From NCBI GenBank assembly GCA_030836705.1, contig JAUPLZ010000163.1, forward strand, positions 1 through 7,354: DNA of 7,354 nt, read 5' to 3'. A program made the translations under genes and the position numbers. Shown here piece by piece: positions 1-4,979 of this stretch. Source of the DNA: Campylobacterota bacterium. Its GTDB lineage: Bacteria; Campylobacterota; Campylobacteria; Campylobacterales; SZUA-545. Below the pieces are notes generated by a model. It was not told the DNA's origin. It did no database searches and saw nothing but the letters and a program-made list of their open reading frames with translations. The first letter of the stretch is position 1, and each line of letters opens with the position of its first letter.

Positions 1-1
1 A

Positions 2-439
2 CCTCTTTTAAGGGTGTTTGAAAAATACGCTTCAAGATGCGGCGGCGTGGTAAATCACAGAATGTGGCTTGATGATTCGATAATGATAAAAGATACTCAT
101 TTAAAAAACATAGATAATATTAAAGAGTTTGTAAATAATGCTAGAAACGCTATGCCTTTTACATCAAAAATAGAAATAGAGTGCGAGACGGTTGATATGG
201 CACAAACGGCACTTGAAGCAGGCGCTGAGATAATCATGTGTGATAATATGAGCATAAACGAGATAAAAGAGGTGGTGTTGTTGCGGGATAAGATATCCAA
301 AAACACACTGATTGAAGTAAGCGGGAATATCACCAAAGAGACGCTAAATGAATATAAATCGTTGAATATTGATGCAATAAGCAGCGGAAGCATAATCCAT
401 CAGGCGACTTGGCTAGACTTTTCTATGAAGATGCAATAA
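2..439 (+). CDS. nadC: Quinolinate phosphoribosyltransferase (NadC), 3' part
   Basis: NadC converts quinolinate and PRPP to nicotinate mononucleotide, CO2 and pyrophosphate in de novo NAD synthesis in the cytoplasm. The frame is open from base 2 (reading PLLRVFEKYA), so the 5' half lies outside the window; the GTG at 14 is an internal valine and not a start. Seen here are the PRPP/quinolinate-site segment with NHR and the following IKDTH, the barrel strand with ECETVD, the MCDNMS segment holding the conserved Asp, EVSGNIT, and the C-terminal SSGSIIHQATWLDFS stretch, which corresponds to the family's 'S.G..TH......D.S' ending. The C-terminus is therefore complete, with TAA at 437-439. One oddity is Trp after NHRM, where I expect Gly in most relatives. 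flhB starts 16 bases downstream, so the two are probably co-transcribed. The identity is firm. Confidence 0.93.
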   Translation, partial: PLLRVFEKYASRCGGVVNHRMWLDDSIMIKDTHLKNIDNIKEFVNNARNAMPFTSKIEIECETVDMAQTALEAGAEIIMCDNMSINEIKEVVLLRDKISKNTLIEVSGNITKETLNEYKSLNIDAISSGSIIHQATWLDFSMKMQ

Positions 440-455
440 AAATTGGGATACCTAA

Positions 456-1517
456 ATGGCAGATGATGCAGAAAAGACGGAAGAACCCACCTCCAAAAAG
501 ATAGAAGATGCCAGAAAAGAGGGCAATGTTCCAAAAAGTATGGATTTTTCAGGCTTTATTGGATTGCTTGTCGCACTGCTGGCTTTTTTGGGGCTTAGTC
601 CATATATGCTTGAAGGGCTAAAAGAAAATTTTATTTATACGACATCATTTATAGCACAACCTTTAAACACTCAAATGATTTTTGCGATTATTATAACCGT
701 GATAAAAGATATTGTTATGATTGTTTTGCCTTTTTCGATTGCCGTGCTTATTGCCGGTGTTGCCGGAAATGTAGCGCAAATCGGATTTTTATTTACCACC
801 AAACCTCTAACTCCTGATTTGAACAAAATAGACCCCATAAAGGGACTTAAAAATATTTTTTCTATGAAAAAATTGGTAGAGGGAATAAAAATAACGGCAA
901 AAGTTTCCATTGCTATGGTTGTCGGAACTTTTGTTTTTCTTATCTATATAAAAGAGTTGCCAAAGGTTGAGAGATTTGATTTTTTTTACCAGATGGATTG
1001 GCTGCTTGACAAATCAATCTCAATAGCGGCGATTATGCTTATTGTTTTTTTTATTTTTGGCGTTATCGATGTGTTTATAGTCAGATATCAATATTTTAAA
1101 CAGCTTAGAATGAGCAAAAATGAACTAAAAGACGAATTTAAAAACACAGAAGGAAATCCGGAAGTAAAAGCCAGAATAAGGAGGCTTCAGCATCAAATGG
1201 CAAGAAATAGAATGATGGCAGATGTGCCAAAAGCCGATGTGGTTATAAGAAACCCTACGCATTTTGCGGTGGCTTTGCGCTTTAATAAAGATGAGGGCGA
1301 CAATGCGCCGGTAGTTTTGGCAAAAGGAGCTGACAATATAGCCTTAAAAATAATAGAAATCGCAAGAGAGCATAAAGTGCAAATCTATGAAAATAAGGCA
1401 TTGGCGCAAGAGCTATACAAAAAAGTCGATATAGGCAAAGAGATACCTCTTGAACTTTATCAAGCGGTAGCGGAAGTGCTTGCGTATGTATATAGAATAA
1501 ACAACAAAAAGGTGTAA
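456..1517 (+). CDS. flhB: Flagellar type III export apparatus protein FlhB
   Basis: FlhB is an inner-membrane component of the flagellar type III export gate. Self-cleavage of its cytoplasmic domain switches export from rod/hook to filament substrates. The 353 residues match the usual family length. Seen in order are a charged N-terminus with the family signature EKTEEPTSKKIEDARKEG (residues 6-23), about four hydrophobic segments (roughly 31-52, 75-102, 146-165, 187-210), the linker rich in Lys, Arg and Glu (about 215-260), and the autocleavage motif NPTH at residues 266-269 (codons 1251-1262), preceded by VVIR and followed by FAVAL. The C-terminal domain ends with a 'PLELYQAVAEVLAYVY' stretch, typical of the FlhB/YscU family. 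FlhB is preferred over a virulence paralogue such as YscU because of the EKTE N-terminus and the absence of other secretion genes nearby. The ATG at 456 has only a weak GGGA (445-448) as ribosome binding site. All key residues are intact. Confidence 0.96.
   Translation: MADDAEKTEEPTSKKIEDARKEGNVPKSMDFSGFIGLLVALLAFLGLSPYMLEGLKENFIYTTSFIAQPLNTQMIFAIIITVIKDIVMIVLPFSIAVLIAGVAGNVAQIGFLFTTKPLTPDLNKIDPIKGLKNIFSMKKLVEGIKITAKVSIAMVVGTFVFLIYIKELPKVERFDFFYQMDWLLDKSISIAAIMLIVFFIFGVIDVFIVRYQYFKQLRMSKNELKDEFKNTEGNPEVKARIRRLQHQMARNRMMADVPKADVVIRNPTHFAVALRFNKDEGDNAPVVLAKGADNIALKIIEIAREHKVQIYENKALAQELYKKVDIGKEIPLELYQAVAEVLAYVYRINNKKV
1506..1512 (+). promoter_or_regulatory. Ribosome binding site that decides the GTG start at 1521
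   Basis: AAAAAGG overlaps the last flhB codons, ends 8 bases before the GTG at 1521 and makes translational coupling to flhB likely. The only in-frame competitor nearby, the ATG at codon 19, would leave a 57-base gap after flhB. Confidence 0.55.
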
Positions 1518-1520
1518 ACC

Positions 1521-2231
1521 GTGGATGTTCAATCAAAAATAATAAGAGCAAGGCAAGAAGATAAAAATATCGATATGTCTGAATTTATAGATATTTCAGA
1601 GGATATGACTATTAGCGATGCGGTTTGGTATTTTAATACTTTTCATAGTAAGAGATATGAAATAGAAAAAGTATTTTTAAAAAAATTTAAAACATTTCAA
1701 GATTGGTATGAAATCTATAAACAGATAGAAAAAAGAGGTGATTTTTATGAGCATTGCCTAAAAAAAATAGAGGAAAATATTCATTCTATCGACGAGGCTC
1801 TTGAGGTTTATAATGTGGATTTTTCCGATGAGCTGCTTAGAAAAATAGTGTTTGATAAAATAACGCATATCGTTAAAGAAAATTTTGATGACTGGCTTTA
1901 TGTTTATGATGAGAGTGTTTTTGATGAAAAGTTAAACAAAACAGCATTAAGAAAGATTTTGACGCTAGCAAAAAGCGCAGAGGACTATAAAAAAATATAC
2001 GACAGAAGCGAGATAGGCTCTGAGATTCAGTTGAAAGCAATAGAAAAACTTTATGGAATGATTAAAATAAACGAAGAAGAAATTAGCCAGACAAAACATA
2101 TAAAAATGACTCAAAAAGAGTATATGGAGCTTTATGAAAACGAACAAATCGGAAGCGAAAAAAAAGATAATATCTTAATAAACAAATATTTCTCAGCAGA
2201 TAGAGAAGCCGCCGGCAGTGCCGACGACTAA
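1521..2231 (+). CDS. Unknown cytoplasmic alpha-helical protein with ~31-residue tandem repeats
   Basis: I do not recognise a named family. The 236-residue protein is very rich in Lys, Glu, Asp and Tyr, has no signal peptide or membrane segment, and is predicted to be mostly helical. It contains tandem units of about 31 residues with a pattern of Asp/Glu, aromatic (or Ala), two residues, Ile/Val/Leu, Tyr, then about 16 residues and Lys-Ile/Leu. The anchor tyrosines are Y66, Y97, Y129 and Y160, with a more distant Y205; the matching Lys-Ile/Leu pairs are at 82-83, 113-114, 145-146 and 176-177. Units four and five both carry IGSE after the tyrosine. A degenerate first unit may occupy about 30-56. 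This looks like a helical-hairpin scaffold of the HEAT/TPR kind, often used for protein binding (inference). The start is GTG, chosen because AAAAAGG at 1506-1512 lies 8 bases upstream and the gene begins 3 bases after the flhB stop; the first downstream ATG (codon 19) lacks such a site. The Ala/Gly/Ser/Asp tail (about 229-236) is encoded by unusually GC-rich DNA. Confidence 0.8.
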   Translation: MDVQSKIIRARQEDKNIDMSEFIDISEDMTISDAVWYFNTFHSKRYEIEKVFLKKFKTFQDWYEIYKQIEKRGDFYEHCLKKIEENIHSIDEALEVYNVDFSDELLRKIVFDKITHIVKENFDDWLYVYDESVFDEKLNKTALRKILTLAKSAEDYKKIYDRSEIGSEIQLKAIEKLYGMIKINEEEISQTKHIKMTQKEYMELYENEQIGSEKKDNILINKYFSADREAAGSADD

Positions 2232-2238
2232 AAAAAGA

Positions 2239-2607
2239 TTATAAACAACCTTTAAAGAATGATTTTGCAGGCGGTGGCGGAGATTTGTATTTGCTTACAA
2301 TAATGGTTTTTTTGCCATTTTTTGTATTTAAATCGCCGGTAATTTCAACGCCGTTTCTAGCAAAACCCTCATCAACTTCAGCTCTTTCAATATGTGAAAT
2401 ATCAAGATGGTAATACTCCAATTCATCATGCACATAAAGTACTAAAGATTGTTTTTCATCTACATAATTTTCAAGTTTGCAGTCCGCAAAATAGCCTCTG
2501 TCTGCGCAATAATCAGTTGTAAGAAATCCGTTTTTAGTAATTTCTTTTGCATTTAGTGAAGCTATTGCTACAGCTGACATAGCAAGAGTCAAAAATAATT
2601 TTTTCAT
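2239..2607 (-). CDS. Small secreted (periplasmic) protein of unknown function, last gene of the molybdoenzyme operon
   Basis: I do not recognise the family. The 122-residue protein starts with a Sec signal peptide: MKK, a hydrophobic core over about residues 4-18, and a probable signal peptidase I cut after A20 (SLNA before KE). The mature part is about 102 residues, charged, probably beta-rich, with two cysteines nine positions apart (C34, C43), a segment rich in His, Glu and Tyr (residues 58-72), and a tail with four consecutive prolines (110-113) and a third cysteine next to last (C121). There is no CXXCH heme motif and no obvious metal site. It begins 11 bases after the gamma subunit stop, and its strong ribosome binding site overlaps that stop, so it is probably co-translated with the enzyme. 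Related operons often carry a cytoplasmic TorD-like chaperone at about this place, but this protein cannot be one because it is exported and far too small. A role in maturation, assembly or protection of the periplasmic complex is only a guess from position. Confidence 0.82.
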   Translation of the reverse strand: MKKLFLTLAMSAVAIASLNAKEITKNGFLTTDYCADRGYFADCKLENYVDEKQSLVLYVHDELEYYHLDISHIERAEVDEGFARNGVEITGDLNTKNGKKTIIVSKYKSPPPPAKSFFKGCL

Positions 2608-2611
2608 TTCG

Positions 2612-2620
2612 CCCTCCCTT
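2612..2620 (-). promoter_or_regulatory. Strong ribosome binding site overlapping the gamma stop codon
   Basis: On the minus strand the junction reads TAAGGGAGGGCGAAATG. The TAA ends the gamma subunit, AAGGGAGGG is a strong Shine-Dalgarno sequence, and ATG starts the small secreted protein. Overlap of stop and binding site implies re-initiation or coupling. Confidence 0.75.
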
Positions 2621-3863
2621 ATTTTAGTGTCTTAAAGTATGCTGCAAGATCATTAAGCTGTTCTTCGCTCATCCAATCGTATGCAGGCATAGTAGAAACT
2701 CTTTTGCCGTCGGCAAGTTCATACCATTTAAAGTTCGGATACGCATTTCTGTTATATCCAGGAACAACAACGGCGCTTGGGTTTTTTAAAGACTCAATTA
2801 TGTATTCAGCCGTACTTTGACCGCCGAGCGCCGATAAATCAGGAGCTTGCATAGCAGATGCCATTTTCTGATCATCAAAAATATGACAAGCCGCACAGTT
2901 TTCTACAGCTAGAGTTTTTCCATTTGCTACATTTCCGTTTGGTACGCTTGTAACCGCTTTTTCAAGATTTCCTTGTGTTTTGCCAAGCTCTACGGCAACC
3001 CAGCTAGAAAGCCATTTCTGACCGTCTCTGTTTTCTTTGTTGCCGTCCCAAATAGCCAGAGCTATTGGAAACTCGCTTGAGAGTTCAAGATTTGCATCTT
3101 TGATATCTTTTACAAAAGTTCCTCTCCATTTGCCGTTTTCATGAACCATGTCGGCATTGAAGCTGTTTTTTGCATCTCTTAACTCGGTTGTAGATCTAAA
3201 GCCCTCAGCAACAAAAGCTTTTTGGAAATCACTATCTCCAAGTTTTGCTACCTCTTTGTCATAATCTTTTAGCTCTTCGCCGAATTTATTAAGACTTTGC
3301 TCATCTAGCTGCATATCGTGCTTGCCGTTTCCGTTTGGCTCAAATGAAGCTTTTGTGGATTTTTGCATATAAATAACTACCGGTCTATCATCACTACCCA
3401 TGCCGACATATGGAAGTTTTTTTGGATCGCTTGAATCTTTTGCAAACTGGATAGCAAACCCGTCGCTATATTTATCGGCACTCTCGCCTTGGTATGAAGC
3501 CTCGCTGTCATCCCAGTAAACCATAAGAGCTATTTTTTGGTCGTTATATAGTGCTTTTACGCTTGCTTTTACGCCTTTTGCGTCAGCCATAAGTCCATTT
3601 GTGTTTTTGTCGTTTGAATGAACCGTTTTTTGCGGATAAAGCATTACGCTAGTACAAGAAGCATTTTTCCATGCGCTTGCAAGAGACGCTGCATCATTCA
3701 TATTGCCGTCAAATTTAGAAGCCACAACAGCGCCTTGCTCAGCACTCTTGCAGCTTGTGTCCGAAGAAGAGAGCTCAACGGTTTTTTCTGTACTTGGCGC
3801 ACAACCACTCATTAATAAAGCAGCAATTGGCGATGCTACTGCAATTTTAAGTAACTTTTTCAT
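2619..3863 (-). CDS. Type II DMSO reductase-family gamma subunit: lipoprotein, heme b domain fused to cytochrome c
   Basis: This is probably the electron-transfer subunit of the molybdoenzyme encoded upstream. Of 414 residues, the first 20 form a lipoprotein signal with lipobox LMSGC (lipidated C21; Ala at +2). Residues about 40-300 resemble the ethylbenzene-dehydrogenase gamma/heme-b domain: a strand region with VYWDD (115-119), SDGFAIQFA (133-141), a PYVGMG segment with PVVIYMQK, then GKWRGTFVKD (244-253) and IALAIWDG (267-274) with RDGQK and W288. By my memory-based alignment to EbdC/DdhC, the heme b ligands would be M155 and K283. Residues about 308-414 form a mono-heme cytochrome c domain with CAACH (C323, C326, H327) and likely distal ligand M392 in TMPAYDWM. 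C38 and C70 could form a disulfide. Usual gamma subunits of this family are about 210-240 residues and lack the extra domain, so the fusion is notable. The start codon overlaps the beta stop by one base (TAATG). The family is firm; the heme ligands are inferred. Confidence 0.88.
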   Translation of the reverse strand: MKKLLKIAVASPIAALLMSGCAPSTEKTVELSSSDTSCKSAEQGAVVASKFDGNMNDAASLASAWKNASCTSVMLYPQKTVHSNDKNTNGLMADAKGVKASVKALYNDQKIALMVYWDDSEASYQGESADKYSDGFAIQFAKDSSDPKKLPYVGMGSDDRPVVIYMQKSTKASFEPNGNGKHDMQLDEQSLNKFGEELKDYDKEVAKLGDSDFQKAFVAEGFRSTTELRDAKNSFNADMVHENGKWRGTFVKDIKDANLELSSEFPIALAIWDGNKENRDGQKWLSSWVAVELGKTQGNLEKAVTSVPNGNVANGKTLAVENCAACHIFDDQKMASAMQAPDLSALGGQSTAEYIIESLKNPSAVVVPGYNRNAYPNFKWYELADGKRVSTMPAYDWMSEEQLNDLAAYFKTLK

Positions 3864-4963
3864 TAGTGACCTACCTTATAAAAAGATGCAGATTTTGTGA
3901 ACTTGCCTTTTAAATATCTATCATCAACAGGTGCTAATGGGTTTTTGCCTTGATCTTTTGCTACTTGTTGATAGTAGTTATTATCAAGTCTAAACATATC
4001 TTTGTGCTGGAACGCAATAAGAAGATCCATCAGTTCGCTTTCGCCTGTCTCTTTTCTCTTTTTTAACTCTTTTAAGATTGTATTTTTTGCATGGTGAAAC
4101 TCATCTTTGCCAAAAAGTTTTTCCATCTCTTCATCAGGAATTCTTTGGCTATCGGCTATAGGCGCACCGTTTGCATCGAACTTATTTGGTGTAAATACAG
4201 GCGGAACATAATATACATTCGGCTGAGTACCATAGTCTGGTCTTAATCCGATTGCTACTTTGTACTCGTTTACAAGCTTATGAACTTGTCCTTCCGTATC
4301 ATCTAAAAAGCCCACGAATCTTATACGACCAACGCATTGTTGAGCGCAAGCAGTCGGGAGACCTTTTTCTATACGAGGGAAGCACATGATACATTTTTCA
4401 GATTTAGATAATTTTGGGTTAAAAAATATCTTCTTGTACGGACATCCGGCTATACAATATCTATACCCTTGGCATCTATCAAGGTCTACAAGAACGACAC
4501 CGTCTTGATCTCGTTTGAATATCGCATCTCTTGGGCATGAGCTAAGACATCCTGGGTTTGTACAGTGATTACAGATTCTAGGCAGGTAAAAAAACCAGTT
4601 ATCGCTTGGAAAATTTCCCGTACCTACATCTTCATCCCAGTTTGGACCCCAAGTAGGCTCTTGGTGCGGAACCAAATCTTTTCCGTCAGCCATTTCACCC
4701 ATATTATAATCCCAAGGCACTCCATAATCGGATTCGATATTTGGAATCTTTCCGGCTTGAAGATTTCCGGAAGCATCAAAGCCTCCGCCCATATCTTGCC
4801 AGTTTTTTGGATATCCTGTACCCGGAAATGTTTCTACATTATTCCAGTACATATAATCTCTACCGTTTCTATTTGTCCATTGTGTTTTGCACGCTACCGT
4901 ACAAGTTTGACACCCAATACATTTATTGAGGTCCATTACCATTGCTAATTGTCTTTTTGACAT
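3863..4963 (-). CDS. Type II DMSO reductase-family iron-sulfur (beta) subunit
   Basis: The beta subunit relays electrons between the molybdenum subunit and the gamma heme. Its 366 residues contain four cysteine groups in NarH/EbdB/SerB order: C15-C18-C21-C25; C131-C134-C139-C143; C164-(Y167)-C170-C174; and C191-C194-C206-C210. The 15 cysteines plus a tyrosine in place of the sixteenth (CQGYRYC, residues 164-170) are the known signature of three [4Fe-4S] clusters and one [3Fe-4S] cluster in type II enzymes; NarH has Trp there. The insert between the first and second groups (about 27-128), rich in Trp and Gly, is also typical of this branch. There is no signal peptide, as expected for a subunit exported by Tat while bound to the alpha subunit. 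The ATG at 4961-4963 has a very strong ribosome binding site and follows the alpha stop by 14 bases. The protein is intact and nothing in it tells nitrate, selenate, chlorate or hydrocarbon specificity. Confidence 0.94.
   Translation of the reverse strand: MSKRQLAMVMDLNKCIGCQTCTVACKTQWTNRNGRDYMYWNNVETFPGTGYPKNWQDMGGGFDASGNLQAGKIPNIESDYGVPWDYNMGEMADGKDLVPHQEPTWGPNWDEDVGTGNFPSDNWFFYLPRICNHCTNPGCLSSCPRDAIFKRDQDGVVLVDLDRCQGYRYCIAGCPYKKIFFNPKLSKSEKCIMCFPRIEKGLPTACAQQCVGRIRFVGFLDDTEGQVHKLVNEYKVAIGLRPDYGTQPNVYYVPPVFTPNKFDANGAPIADSQRIPDEEMEKLFGKDEFHHAKNTILKELKKRKETGESELMDLLIAFQHKDMFRLDNNYYQQVAKDQGKNPLAPVDDRYLKGKFTKSASFYKVGH
3870..3877 (-). promoter_or_regulatory. Ribosome binding site of the gamma subunit inside the beta gene
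   Basis: AAGGTAGG lies within the last beta codons, 6 bases before the ATG of the TAATG stop/start overlap. It supports the 3861-3863 start and coupled translation. Confidence 0.6.
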
Positions 4964-4968
4964 AGTGA

Positions 4969-4979
4969 CCTCCCTCCTT
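4969..4979 (-). promoter_or_regulatory. Double Shine-Dalgarno sequence for the beta subunit, overlapping the alpha stop
   Basis: The minus strand reads TAAGGAGGGAGGTCACTATG. Two overlapping sites, AAGGAGG (9 bases from ATG) and GGGAGG (5 bases from ATG), follow directly from the alpha stop TAA, suggesting efficient coupled translation of beta after alpha. Confidence 0.75.

Noticed and set aside
14..439. Reading nadC as starting at the GTG at 14
   Set aside because: Upstream in-frame codons give PLLR, which matches the conserved NadC segment; a complete NadC is about 270-280 residues.
440..455. A promoter for flhB in the gap after nadC
   Set aside because: The gap is only 16 bases and I see no -10/-35 or sigma-54 type (GG-N10-GC) motif there; read-through from nadC is simpler.
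1965..2147. Minus-strand open frame with many Phe residues inside the repeat-protein gene, and others opposite nadC and flhB
   Set aside because: Mirror artefacts of Lys/Glu-rich coding sequence on the plus strand.
2164..2207. Small inverted repeats AAGAT/ATCTT (2164-2176) and TTCTC/GAGAA (2190-2207) as terminators
   Set aside because: Stems of only 5 base pairs, inside coding sequence and without a following T run; expected by chance in AT-rich DNA.
2239..2607. TorD-like chaperone as identity of the small downstream gene
   Set aside because: It has a Sec signal peptide, is only 122 residues and shows none of the helical chaperone features; TorD-like proteins are cytoplasmic and about 200 residues.
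3863..4963. Missing cysteine in the third Fe-S group of beta as a damaging mutation
   Set aside because: Tyr or Trp at this position is normal in type II enzymes and gives the [3Fe-4S] cluster.
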